From: Cohnella thailandensis
GTDB lineage: Bacteria > Bacillota > Bacilli > Paenibacillales > Paenibacillaceae
NCBI RefSeq assembly: GCF_014212135.1
Contig: NZ_JACJVQ010000015.1
Coordinates: forward strand, 1-64,000
Direction of reading: 5' to 3'
Length of the DNA stretch: 64,000 nt
The position numbers and the translations under genes were made by a program. The notes under the pieces were generated by a model that searched no databases, was not told the origin of the DNA, and saw only the letters and a program-made list of their open reading frames with translations. Shown piece after piece: positions 25,362 to 34,138 of the stretch; position 1 is the stretch's first letter; every line of letters begins with the position of its first letter.

Positions 25362-26479
25362 ATCCTGTTAAACGAAATATATTGCTTAGTCCCGGACCCG
25401 CGACAACGACGGACAGCGTAAAGCGGGCGCAAGTGGTTCCCGACATCTGTCCTCGGGAGGAAGAATTCGGCAGTCTGTTGGCGGGCATTTCTGAAGATTT
25501 GACCCGGATCGTTGCCGATCCGCAAACTCATACCGCCGTCTTGTTTGCAGGTTCCGGCACGGCGGCAGTGGAATCCATGCTTTGTTCATCGGTCTCCGCG
25601 GATGGCACTGTCATCATCGTCAACAACGGCGCCTATGGAAGGCGAATGTGCGAGATTGTCCAAACCTACGGCATCTCCTATCTTGAGTTCACCAGTTCCT
25701 CGACGGATCCTATCGACCTGGAAGCGCTGGAAGCATTCATAGCCGCCTCCCCTCGCAAGGCATCTCACCTCGCTGTCGTCCACCACGAGACGACAACCGG
25801 ACTGCTGAACGACATCGGTTCCCTAGGGGAACTGTGCCGTAAATACGAGATCGAATTTATGGTCGACGCCATTAGTTCGTTTGCAGCCATTCCGATTCGA
25901 ATGGAAGACTTGCACATCGCCTACTTGGCCGCAAGCTCGAACAAGAATATTCAAGGGATGGCCGGCATCTCCATGGTCGTAGCCGAGAAAAAACGGCTGG
26001 ACAATATGCGCTGCAACAAGCCTAGAAGCTACTACTTGAATTTGTATGCGCAATACGACTATTTTGTCCGAACGCGCCAACTGCGCTTCACTCCGCCGGT
26101 ACAGACGTTTTACGCCCTCCGTCAGGCGATTGACGAGCTATTCGTCGAAGGAATCGAAGCCCGATACAAGAGGTATACGAAGTCATGGACAACCTTGATC
26201 GAAGGCATTGCCAAGCTTGGGTTAAAGCATCTCGTCAACCCTCGACATCACTCCAAAATCGTCACTTCGATTATCGAGCCCGATTGCTCAGGATACGATT
26301 TTCGGAACATGCACGATTTTTTCTATGACAAGGGGTTCACGATTTATCCCGGTAAGCTGGAACGTCTCAACACGTTCCGGGTTGCGAATATGGGGGACAT
26401 CACAAGCGAGGATATGGAAGCCTTTCTGAGGTTGCTGGCTGAGTATTTAGACAGCATCGGCTATATAAAATCCGTATAA
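25358..26479 (+). CDS. phnW: 2-aminoethylphosphonate:pyruvate aminotransferase
   Basis: The protein has 373 residues; ATG at 25358 overlaps the ppd stop. It interconverts phosphonoacetaldehyde plus an amino donor and 2-aminoethylphosphonate; in this operon the direction is synthesis. Fold-type I PLP features are LLSPGPATTT at the N-terminus, FAGSGTAAVE for cofactor phosphate, FMVDAISSF with the PLP Asp and Lys 196 in SSNKNIQG. No cytidylyltransferase (PntC type) for activating AEP is seen in the window. A long inverted repeat follows at once. Confidence 0.93.
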   Translation: MNPVKRNILLSPGPATTTDSVKRAQVVPDICPREEEFGSLLAGISEDLTRIVADPQTHTAVLFAGSGTAAVESMLCSSVSADGTVIIVNNGAYGRRMCEIVQTYGISYLEFTSSSTDPIDLEALEAFIAASPRKASHLAVVHHETTTGLLNDIGSLGELCRKYEIEFMVDAISSFAAIPIRMEDLHIAYLAASSNKNIQGMAGISMVVAEKKRLDNMRCNKPRSYYLNLYAQYDYFVRTRQLRFTPPVQTFYALRQAIDELFVEGIEARYKRYTKSWTTLIEGIAKLGLKHLVNPRHHSKIVTSIIEPDCSGYDFRNMHDFFYDKGFTIYPGKLERLNTFRVANMGDITSEDMEAFLRLLAEYLDSIGYIKSV

Positions 26480-26550
26480 AAATGCACCCCCTAGAATACA
26501 TCGGATAACCCCCGGGGGTTTCTCCAATGTCTATTCTAAGGGGTGCACTT
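26480..26550. repeat. 71-bp imperfect inverted repeat, probable bidirectional terminator
   Basis: The arms AAATGCACCCCCTAGAATA and TATTCTAAGGGGTGCACTT pair around an inner CCCCCGGGGG palindrome at 26509-26518. It lies between phnW and a convergent glycosyltransferase gene. Termination is likely, but the length and internal symmetry also fit a small mobile-element remnant. Confidence 0.7.
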
Positions 26551-26566
26551 AAGCGGTCTCGCGATA

Positions 26567-27649
26567 TTATTGTGCTTTTTTGATTTTCGCGAGAATGGCC
26601 AAGTATCTGCTTACATATCCCGAATCCCGGAAGTGCTTGTTTATCGTTTTGATGCCGTTTTTGATGACTTTTCTTCTCCATTCCGTGTCGTTGAGCATTT
26701 TTTTGACCGCGTCGGCTCCCTGGCGGATATCGCCAAGCGGGTAGAGCGAGCCGTTCTCCCGGCCTCTCGTAATCACTTCGTTCTTGCCGGGGATATCCGA
26801 GCTGACGACGGGCAGTCCGCACGCCATCGGCTCCAGAACCGAATTGCCCAACCCTTCCCTGACGGATGTGGTCAGCAGGCAGCCGCCGGAGCTTTTGATC
26901 GCGGAGTAAATCTCGGGCATGAGAGTGTTGGGCACGAACCCGACCATTCTCGTTTTGCGCTTCATGGGACCTAAGGAGCAGACCTTGACGAGTTCGTTAT
27001 AATCCGGCGAAGAGCTCGGATGGAACATAAACCACATTTCGATGTTTTCCGTCTCGGCTACGCGGGTGCAGATTTTAACGAACTCCCTCCAGTTTTTATT
27101 TTTCTCGATTCTGCCCACGAAGCCGATCGCTTTGACGCCCGCTTGCGGTTTCGGGACCAGCTCGCTCGTTCTCTCGGCTGGCGGAACAAAACGAAACATC
27201 GGGTGCACCGTATTGCTGTCGACGTAAACCGGAATCGGCTTATTCATTTTCTTTTTGCACAGAGGCACCAAGTACTTGGCAATGCAAAGAACGGCGTCCA
27301 CTTTCCCGTCTTGTCCGATCCGCCTCATTTGTTCCTTGACGTATTTGCTCCACCCGCGCACTTCGAACAGGATCTTGCCTTTATAGGAGCTCGGGACATG
27401 AGGGATATATTCGGTCGTAAAAATAAACGAGATATAATCGTATTTTCCGTTTTTAACGATAGACTGGAAATGCTCCTTGCTTTTTACGTAGCGGTGGGGG
27501 ATTTTCTCGAAAAGGTATTCTCCGTCTCCTTTCTGAACAAACAAGAGATCCGCCTGAATCCCTGCCGCCCTCAAAGCGAGGATTCGGCTGCGCAAAGTGG
27601 TGGCCAAACCGCCCGTACCTGATTTCCACGCTACATAAAGGATTTTCAA
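26567..27649 (-). CDS. GT4-like glycosyltransferase
   Basis: The protein has 360 residues; TTG at 27649 follows AAGGAGCG. It is a GT-B enzyme: ILYVAWKSGTGGLATTLRSR in the N-domain, AIGFVGRIEKNKNWREFV opening the C-domain and SVREGLGNSVLEPMACGLPV with the E-x7-E nucleotide-sugar motif. The protein at 31670-32737 is a close paralogue (GGLQTTLRNR, EREGLGNHVLEPMACGLP). It follows another GT-B gene (27664-28680) by 14 bp in a two-gene operon. Substrate unknown. Confidence 0.88.
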   Translation of the reverse strand: MKILYVAWKSGTGGLATTLRSRILALRAAGIQADLLFVQKGDGEYLFEKIPHRYVKSKEHFQSIVKNGKYDYISFIFTTEYIPHVPSSYKGKILFEVRGWSKYVKEQMRRIGQDGKVDAVLCIAKYLVPLCKKKMNKPIPVYVDSNTVHPMFRFVPPAERTSELVPKPQAGVKAIGFVGRIEKNKNWREFVKICTRVAETENIEMWFMFHPSSSPDYNELVKVCSLGPMKRKTRMVGFVPNTLMPEIYSAIKSSGGCLLTTSVREGLGNSVLEPMACGLPVVSSDIPGKNEVITRGRENGSLYPLGDIRQGADAVKKMLNDTEWRRKVIKNGIKTINKHFRDSGYVSRYLAILAKIKKAQ

Positions 27650-27663
27650 ATGTACGCGCTCCT

Positions 27664-28680
27664 TTAGGACAACTTTAAATAAATTTGCTTTAACTCCTCG
27701 GCCAGCTTTCGGGAATCGTAGTATTTCTCCACGTATACGCGGCTTTCCATGCCGATTCGGCGCCTCGCCTTCGGATTTCGGACGAGCCGCTTCAGCGTGT
27801 CGTAGCAGGTATCCGGATCGGCGCTCACGATCGGCAGTCCGGGCGGGTAGGTCTTGCGCAGATCGTCCCGGATGTGACAGACGACGGGTTTGCCGAGCGC
27901 CATTCCTTCCAGGCTGAACACGCCGAAGGAACCCTGGAGCAGCTGATCGATAATGATGTCCGCCTCGCGATAGCAGCGGATCGCTTCCTTGTGGGTCATT
28001 CGCTCGATTTGTCGATATTCGAAAGGAGTGCCTTTCCTGGAGAGCCTGTCGATCGCGCTTTGAACATACTCCGTGCCTTTCAGATACGGATTGGTAGGCG
28101 CGTGAACGATCAGCGGCTTGCGGTTTCGTTCCGATGGATAGGAAGGTTCGAATTTATTCAAGGTAACGAATTGCCTAAGCATATGAATCTTTTTGTAGAA
28201 TCCGCGGATGTAGCTTCTAAGCTCGTGATCGGCCACGATAGCATGATCGATATAAGCGGACAGAATTTTCAACTTGCGCCGAATCTGCCTCTCTTCCCGC
28301 CTCTCGCCCTCTTTGACCCGGACATGGGGATTGCCGGCGGTTCTCGCGACGGAGAGCATGCGAACGTCGGAGCCGCGATGCTGAACGACCAGCTTTTTGC
28401 CGTGTTTCTTGAGTATGGCCAGATCGGAACGGTCTTTAAAGAACGTTTCGCCAAAATGAAAATGAAAGACGTCGTAGCGTTCGATCGCCTCTTCCAGAAA
28501 TTCCTCCCTTCGCTTTTTTCGTTCTTCGCCGTTCAATCGTTCCAGGTGTAGGCAAAGATCCGGCTTTAACGGAACGGAACGCTCCCTGAAGTGGCACGAT
28601 GTCGCATCTACCCCGATCTGACGCAGAGCGGAGCACATCTCGATCATTTGCCTGCCCACCGGCAGATGCAATACTCTCAT
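27664..28680 (-). CDS. GT-B family glycosyltransferase
   Basis: The start is set at ATG 28680 (MRVLHLPVGRQ), ten bases after AGGAG; GTG 28698 and ATG 28686 overlap the ribosome site. This gives 338 residues. It has FHFHFGETFF, VVQHRGSDVRM, IVHAPTNPYLKGTEYV and a C-domain with LLQGSFGVFSLEGMALGKPV holding the E-x7-type loop in degenerate form. The sequence is Arg/Lys-rich. It is the first gene of the minus-strand pair. Sugar donor and acceptor are unknown. Confidence 0.82.
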   Translation of the reverse strand: MRVLHLPVGRQMIEMCSALRQIGVDATSCHFRERSVPLKPDLCLHLERLNGEERKKRREEFLEEAIERYDVFHFHFGETFFKDRSDLAILKKHGKKLVVQHRGSDVRMLSVARTAGNPHVRVKEGERREERQIRRKLKILSAYIDHAIVADHELRSYIRGFYKKIHMLRQFVTLNKFEPSYPSERNRKPLIVHAPTNPYLKGTEYVQSAIDRLSRKGTPFEYRQIERMTHKEAIRCYREADIIIDQLLQGSFGVFSLEGMALGKPVVCHIRDDLRKTYPPGLPIVSADPDTCYDTLKRLVRNPKARRRIGMESRVYVEKYYDSRKLAEELKQIYLKLS

Positions 28681-28845
28681 CGCCATCTCGCTCCTCACCC
28701 CGGCAACGGCTATGATTCCTCTCCATCATATGTACATGTTACAGGGCGGGAATGGGTGAACGATGGATTCGGGAGATGTATTCACTAGCCGTGTCCACCG
28801 CAGAAGGGCGGCATATAATGTCCATACATTTACGGAGGTGGTTAT

Positions 28846-29802
28846 GTGCGTATTATCGTCACTGGCTGCGCCGGCTTCATCGGCTCGCACGTAGCCAGAC
28901 GATTGCTTGACGAAGGGCATTTCGTGATCGGTTTGGATAACCTGAACGATTATTACGATGTCTCTCTCAAAAAGAGTCGGCTAGCATGGATCCGTCACGA
29001 ACGCTTTATATTCGTTAAAGAGAGCTTGGAGGAACGGGATAAGATCGACAGCCTGTTCGGACAATGGCAGCCTAACGTCGTCATTCATTTGGCCGCGCAG
29101 GCGGGCGTCCGGTACAGCCTGGAGAATCCCCATGCCTATATCGATTCGAACCTCGTCGGATTCACCAACGTTCTGGAAGCGTGCCGCCGCCATCCCGTCG
29201 AGCATTTGATCTACGCTTCTTCCAGCTCCGTTTACGGCTTAAACGACAAGCTGCCGTATTCCACCTCGGATGTCGTCGACCGTCCGATCAGCCTCTACGC
29301 GGCAACGAAAAAAGCGAATGAGCTGCTGGCGCATACGTACAGCCATCTATTCGGCCTGCCGACGACGGGGCTGCGTTTTTTCACCGTCTACGGTCCGTGG
29401 GGAAGACCCGATATGGCGCTCTTCATTTTCACGAAAGCGATTCTGGAAGGAACTCCGATCAAGCTTTATAACAACGGCAAGATGAGACGGGATTTCACGT
29501 ACATCGACGACATCGTGGAGGGCATCGTCCGCCTGATTCCGCGGGTCCCCGATCCGCCCTATAAGATATACAATATCGGCAACAACAGCCCCGTCGAATT
29601 GACGGCCTTTATCGACGCCATCGAGAAGAAGCTTGGCAAGACGGCGGAGAAGCAGCTGCTCCCTCTTCAGCCCGGCGACGTGACGGAGACGTACGCGGAT
29701 GTCGGGGATTTAATGAACGACACGGGATTTCGCCCAAGCACGCCGATAGAAACCGGGATCGGCAATTTCATCGATTGGTATCGAGCCTACTACGGCGTCT
29801 GA
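28846..29802 (+). CDS. UDP-glucuronate 4-epimerase
   Basis: The protein has 318 residues; GTG at 28846 follows CGGAGGTGG. It is an extended SDR: TGCAGFIGSHVARRL for NAD, SSSSVYG, and the catalytic Tyr/Lys in YAATKKANE. The sequences DNLNDYYDVSLKKSRL, AAQAGVRYSLENPHAY and RFFTVYGPWGRPDMALF are those I associate with UDP-glucuronate 4-epimerases rather than GalE. It would turn the product of the dehydrogenase at 15600 into UDP-galacturonate. It leads a plus-strand run of three GT-B genes. Confidence 0.87.
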   Translation: MRIIVTGCAGFIGSHVARRLLDEGHFVIGLDNLNDYYDVSLKKSRLAWIRHERFIFVKESLEERDKIDSLFGQWQPNVVIHLAAQAGVRYSLENPHAYIDSNLVGFTNVLEACRRHPVEHLIYASSSSVYGLNDKLPYSTSDVVDRPISLYAATKKANELLAHTYSHLFGLPTTGLRFFTVYGPWGRPDMALFIFTKAILEGTPIKLYNNGKMRRDFTYIDDIVEGIVRLIPRVPDPPYKIYNIGNNSPVELTAFIDAIEKKLGKTAEKQLLPLQPGDVTETYADVGDLMNDTGFRPSTPIETGIGNFIDWYRAYYGV

Positions 29803-29827
29803 CAACGATGTTAGGAGCGGTGACGAG

Positions 29828-30730
29828 ATGAAAGTGCTGTTGGTTCCGGATCGTCCCGGTTGGGCTTTCGATAACCGGGCGAAAGACCTGATGTCGTTCA
29901 AGTGGAACGGCATTCGTTTATATTTGAAATACTTGCCGGAGGTTACGGCAAAGGACCCGAACAAATACGACTTGATCTACCCGTTGTCCCTCTCCGTTGC
30001 CAGAAGGCTGAACGAGCAAGGGATTCCGATGAGCAGGATGGCAACCGGCATTACCTCGATCCGGGTCTACGAGAATAAGATGATCGGGAAACGGAAGTTC
30101 CGGCCGGACTTCCTGCAATTCGTCAAGAGCTTGCGCGGGATCAACGCATGGTCGGACGAAATCGTCCGAACCTTCAAGCCGCATTGCCGGATATCCAAAA
30201 CAAGGATCGGGATCGATGAAGAGCTGTTTAAGCCCGGCGAAAAAAAGAAAAACGCCAAGTTCACGGTCGGCTGGGTCGGGCGGATCGACGAGCCCAAGAG
30301 CCGGGAGCTTAAAGGATACGACATCGTATTGAACGCGCTGAAAGGACTGGACGTCAAGCTCGACATCCGAACGTTCAAGGAAAATTACGTGCCTCGGCAT
30401 AAGATGGTCGACTTCTATCAAGGAATCGATTGCTATATTTGCTCCAGCCGTTCGGAAGGGCTTCCGAATCCGCTGCTGGAGGCGGCGGCATGCGGAGTTC
30501 CCGTGATCACGACGAAAGTAGGCATCGTGCCCGAGCTGATCGAGCATCGGAAGAACGGCCTGATCGTATCGAGAAACGCGGAAGCGATCCGGGATAAGGT
30601 AGTTTACTTGTTGAACCATCCGAAGGAACGCGAATCGTTGGGCAGCAGCATCCGGGATACGATCGTAAACGGCTGGACCTGGGACATCTGCAAGCGAGAC
30701 TGGGAGCGTTATTTCAAGTCGTTGGTTTAG
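29828..30730 (+). CDS. GT4-like glycosyltransferase
   Basis: The protein has 300 residues; ATG at 29828 follows TTAGGAGCGG. It is a small GT-B enzyme: LLVPDRPGWAFDNRAKDLMS, FTVGWVGRIDEPKSRELKGY opening the C-domain, and SRSEGLPNPLLEAAACGVPV with the E-x7-E motif. It is followed after 15 bp by a close paralogue. The pair resemble each other in almost every segment, including VPRHKMVDFYQG. Cytoplasmic glycan assembly is inferred. Confidence 0.87.
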   Translation: MKVLLVPDRPGWAFDNRAKDLMSFKWNGIRLYLKYLPEVTAKDPNKYDLIYPLSLSVARRLNEQGIPMSRMATGITSIRVYENKMIGKRKFRPDFLQFVKSLRGINAWSDEIVRTFKPHCRISKTRIGIDEELFKPGEKKKNAKFTVGWVGRIDEPKSRELKGYDIVLNALKGLDVKLDIRTFKENYVPRHKMVDFYQGIDCYICSSRSEGLPNPLLEAAACGVPVITTKVGIVPELIEHRKNGLIVSRNAEAIRDKVVYLLNHPKERESLGSSIRDTIVNGWTWDICKRDWERYFKSLV

Positions 30731-30745
30731 GGCGGAGGGGATCAC

Positions 30746-31663
30746 GTGAACATTTTACTCGTTCCCAGCACACCGGGATGGGCATTCGATCACCGCGCCA
30801 GGGACCTGATGTCCCTTCGGATGAGCGGGATCCGGTTCCGTTTGAAATATTTAAGCGAAGTCGAACCGAAGGACCGGCTCCGATACGACTTGATTTATCC
30901 GCTCACTCTCGACGGGGCGAAAATTCTCAAAAGCCGGGCGGGGATTCCCTATCATAAGATGGCGGCCGGCATTACCTCTCTGCGTTCGATCGAGAGTTAC
31001 CAAAAGGAAGGAGGCGGGTTCGACTCCGACTTCATCAGGTTCGTTAAACGTTTGCGGGGCGTCAATACCGCATCGGACGAAATCATTCGCTTGTTCGACG
31101 GCCAGTGCAAAGTTCACAAAACGCGAGTGGGGATAGACGAGAAGATGTTTAGGCGTTCCGGCAGCTCTCCCGGGAACAAAACGTTTACCGTCGGGTGGGT
31201 AGGGAGAATCGATAAGCCGGAGTACCGGGAGTTGAAAGGGTACGATATCGCGTTATCCGCGCTAAAAGGACTGGATGCCAAGCTGAAGATCCGAACGTAC
31301 AAAGAAAATTACGTTCCTCGGCATAAGATGGTGTCCTTTTACCAGGGACTGGATTGTTTCCTCTGCACGAGCCGATCGGAGCATATTCCGCTGCCTATCC
31401 TGGAGGCAGCCTCATGCGGGGTGCCGATCATAACGACGAAGGTAGGCATCGTTCCGGAGCTGATCAGGCACAAAGAGAATGGACTCATCGTCTCGAGAAC
31501 GCCCGATGCGGTCAAGAAAGCCGTGCAGCACTTGAAGGAGAACGAGAAGGAGCGCAGGGCTATGGGACGCAGCGTTAGGAAAACCATTGTTAACCATTGG
31601 ACATGGGAGTCTTGCAAAGCCGATTGGGAGGCTTTCTTTAAATCGATGGCGCAAGAAAGGTGA
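30746..31663 (+). CDS. GT4-like glycosyltransferase, tandem paralogue
   Basis: The protein has 305 residues; GTG at 30746 follows GGCGGAGGGG. It repeats the preceding protein: LLVPSTPGWAFDHRARDLMS, FTVGWVGRIDKPEYRELKGY and SRSEHIPLPILEAASCGVPI, keeping the E-x7-E residues. Differences concentrate in the N-domain, suggesting a changed acceptor. The next gene begins 6 bp after its stop. Confidence 0.87.
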   Translation: MNILLVPSTPGWAFDHRARDLMSLRMSGIRFRLKYLSEVEPKDRLRYDLIYPLTLDGAKILKSRAGIPYHKMAAGITSLRSIESYQKEGGGFDSDFIRFVKRLRGVNTASDEIIRLFDGQCKVHKTRVGIDEKMFRRSGSSPGNKTFTVGWVGRIDKPEYRELKGYDIALSALKGLDAKLKIRTYKENYVPRHKMVSFYQGLDCFLCTSRSEHIPLPILEAASCGVPIITTKVGIVPELIRHKENGLIVSRTPDAVKKAVQHLKENEKERRAMGRSVRKTIVNHWTWESCKADWEAFFKSMAQER

Positions 31664-31669
31664 TCCGAA

Positions 31670-32737
31670 ATTAATATCTTGTATGTGCTGGCACGACCGA
31701 ACGTAGGCGGATTGCAAACGACGCTGAGGAACCGAATTCGGGCGCTCGCGGACCAAGGCGTCCGATCGGAGGTGGCTTACTTTGAACAAGGGGAAGGAGA
31801 ATATCTGTTCGATCGGATTCCGCATCGGTTGATCCTATCTCCTTCGGATTTTCAAGAAGTCGTCCGCAACGGAAGGTTCGATTGTTTGTCCTTTATTTAT
31901 ACAACGGAGTATATGGAGCACGTGCCCGACGATTATGCCGGTAAAATCCTGTATGAGGTGCGCGGCTGGAACAAGCAGGTTGCCCTAAACGTTAATGGCC
32001 TCGGGCAAGTCCGCAAAGTGGACGGAGTCTTGTGCATCGCAAAATATTTGAAGCCGGTGGTGCTGAAGCACCTGAAAAGGCACATCCCCGTGTATGTCGA
32101 CGGCAACGCGGTCGACCCGATGTTTCGATTCATCCGGCATCCGAACCGCAGCTGGGACGACTGTCCCGTTCCGGACAAGAACCGCAAGGTGATCGCCTTC
32201 GTGGGAAGGCTGGACCGAAGCAAAAATTGGAGGCAGTTCGTTCGGATCTGCGGGAAGGTGAACGAAACCGAGCCGATCGAACCGTGGATCATTTGCAACC
32301 GGAACGACGCTGTCGCCATGGCGAGCCTGTTTCGAAGGCTGTCCCGCAAAGGGCTTTTGGATGTCGCCAAGGTCATCGTTCACGTGCCGAACCATCGCAT
32401 GCCGGAGCTGTATTCCGCCGTCCGGCGTTCCGGAGGCTGCCTTCTGTCCGCTTCCGAGCGCGAAGGATTGGGCAATCACGTCCTCGAACCGATGGCCTGC
32501 GGCCTTCCGATCGTCAGCTCCAACGTGCCCGGGAAGAATGAGATCATCAAGCATCGGCACAACGGCATGCTTTACCGATTGAACGATACGGACCAAGCCG
32601 TTCGGTATGTCAAAGAATTGCTCCATGACAAAGAACTGAGGCGCAGGCTTAGGAGCAACGGGTTGAACACGATAAGAAGGGACTTTAATCCGCCTCGGTA
32701 TGCGGTGAGATTCCAGAAGATCCTGTCCAAGTTGTGA
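31670..32737 (+). CDS. GT4-like glycosyltransferase, probable ATT start
   Basis: The first standard start is TTG at 31679, but alignment with the 26567-27649 paralogue (MKILYVA) and with MNILLVP of the preceding gene places the true N-terminus at ATT 31670, reading (M)NILYVLARPNVGGL. AAAGGTGA at 31656-31663 is 6 bp from ATT but 15 bp from TTG. This gives 355 residues. The GT-B signature is intact: VIAFVGRLDRSKNWRQFV and SEREGLGNHVLEPMACGLPI. It ends the 28846-32737 operon, with a terminator at once after. Confidence 0.83.
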   Translation: MNILYVLARPNVGGLQTTLRNRIRALADQGVRSEVAYFEQGEGEYLFDRIPHRLILSPSDFQEVVRNGRFDCLSFIYTTEYMEHVPDDYAGKILYEVRGWNKQVALNVNGLGQVRKVDGVLCIAKYLKPVVLKHLKRHIPVYVDGNAVDPMFRFIRHPNRSWDDCPVPDKNRKVIAFVGRLDRSKNWRQFVRICGKVNETEPIEPWIICNRNDAVAMASLFRRLSRKGLLDVAKVIVHVPNHRMPELYSAVRRSGGCLLSASEREGLGNHVLEPMACGLPIVSSNVPGKNEIIKHRHNGMLYRLNDTDQAVRYVKELLHDKELRRRLRSNGLNTIRRDFNPPRYAVRFQKILSKL

Positions 32738-32743
32738 GCCTGG

Positions 32744-32773
32744 GAAGCATGGTCTGCCATGCTTCTTTTTTTT
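32744..32773 (+). terminator. Rho-independent terminator
   Basis: GAAGCATGG at 32744-32752 pairs with CCATGCTTC at 32757-32765, followed by eight T residues. Confidence 0.95.
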
Positions 32774-32935
32774 GCGCGGCAGCTTCTTTAGCTAGATTCA
32801 TGCAGCGAGTTTCATATAGGTACGAATGCCGTTGCAATTCATTAACCCACACATAAGATGACTGAAGATAGAAACCTAGAATATTCCTGGCAAGGCTCGA
32901 TTAGCCGCGGCGTACACGATGCGGAGGTGGGAAGA

Positions 32936-32968
32936 ATGAATCCGGGACGAGTGAGCGCCAATGGCTAG
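32936..32968 (+). CDS. Possible 10-codon leader ORF
   Basis: ATG at 32936 sits behind a strong GGAGGTGGGAAG at 32923-32934 and encodes MNPGRVSANG, ending with TAG at 32966-32968. It overlaps the ATG (32961) of the next gene in another frame. The best ribosome site in the region therefore serves this mini-ORF, not the large gene. It may couple translation, or the true gene start may be misread here. Confidence 0.3.
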   Translation: MNPGRVSANG

Positions 32969-34115
32969 GGCGGCGGTCAAGAGAGCGGGACGCGCCGGAA
33001 GGGTTCCCGCCAGAGCCCCTTCGAGAAGAAGGCGAATAGCTGCGAGAGTCCATTCGGGCAAATGGCGGAGATGGAACCGTTCCCCGATCAAAGTCAAACG
33101 TTCGCCTAATGTCAAACTCAAGAAGCGTATGGAACATGATTGGTTGAGGAGGGCTTACGATGCGGGAGCCCATTCCTTATCCGCCCAAGCCGAGTCCGTA
33201 AAGGAGGATACTCCGGAATCGGACTTTACCGAAGCTATCCGAAAGGCCGCGAACGAGGACTGGTACCGCTGGTACAGCGCCGTCGGAGGCGTGCCCAGAT
33301 CCGTTTACCCTGCGGCCTCGGCCAAGTTCGTCGAAGGATACGCCAAGCGATCCGGCAAGTATCTGGGCCATTTACTGACGATCCCCACGGTTCGAACCGT
33401 CGCCGCCATCGTTACGGTAATGAATGAGAAAGGCACGATAGCGGGAGTCATTCAACAGTTGGAGCGGCTTCCTCTGCATGAGCTGATATTTGTCGTGAAC
33501 GGCTCTACGGACGACAGCTTCGAAATCATCCGCAACCAATCGCGCGCCGCCATCCTTCATTATCCTCATCCCCTTGGACATGACGTGGGCAGGGCCATCG
33601 GCGCCAAGTTTGCCGAATCCGAACTTTTGCTTTTCCTCGACGGCGATTTTGCAATTCCCGCCGAGAATCTCATCCCGTTTATACAAGCTATCGAACAGGG
33701 GATGGATATCGCATTAAATAATATCGATCCTTATATCGGCCTATTCCATCGAAGAGACTCCGTTACGAGAGCGAAAGAATTCCTGAACCGTTCTCTTCAA
33801 AGGGCGGATCTCGGCTCCAATTCGCTTACGGCGGTCCCCCATATGATGACGAAGCTTGCCGCGGAACGCATCGGCTATTCGAATCTTGCCGTTCCCCCGA
33901 AGGCTCAAGCGGTCGCGGTGGAGCAGCGAATGAAGATAGGCGCGCCCGCCAGCATCGACGTGATCTCCGCCAACCGTCTTCGGGATTTGAATGTCGGCAA
34001 CGGCAACAAGACTGCCCGGATGATCATAGGCGACCATATAGAGGCAATACAACTGGCGCTCAAGGCGCGGGGGTCTCGATTGACGTTTCCGGACGGCATC
34101 CGGAAACGGCTTTAA
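32961..34115 (+). CDS. GT2-family glycosyltransferase with long basic N-terminus
   Basis: The protein has 384 residues. Residues 1-57 are Arg/Lys-rich. AYDAG at 65-69 looks like a single rung of the Gly ladder seen elsewhere. The region 78-145 is not recognised. From about 147 it is a GT2 domain close to the 1956 protein: [39 protein letters not shown] and FLDGDFAIP as metal site, and the ends match in IIGDHIEAI. The ATG at 32961 lacks a nearby ribosome site apart from that of the mini-ORF overlapping it. It heads the 33-40 kb operon. Confidence 0.83.
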   Translation: MARAAVKRAGRAGRVPARAPSRRRRIAARVHSGKWRRWNRSPIKVKRSPNVKLKKRMEHDWLRRAYDAGAHSLSAQAESVKEDTPESDFTEAIRKAANEDWYRWYSAVGGVPRSVYPAASAKFVEGYAKRSGKYLGHLLTIPTVRTVAAIVTVMNEKGTIAGVIQQLERLPLHELIFVVNGSTDDSFEIIRNQSRAAILHYPHPLGHDVGRAIGAKFAESELLLFLDGDFAIPAENLIPFIQAIEQGMDIALNNIDPYIGLFHRRDSVTRAKEFLNRSLQRADLGSNSLTAVPHMMTKLAAERIGYSNLAVPPKAQAVAVEQRMKIGAPASIDVISANRLRDLNVGNGNKTARMIIGDHIEAIQLALKARGSRLTFPDGIRKRL

Positions 34116-34138
34116 TCTTGCCGCAGCGGGTGAAACTC

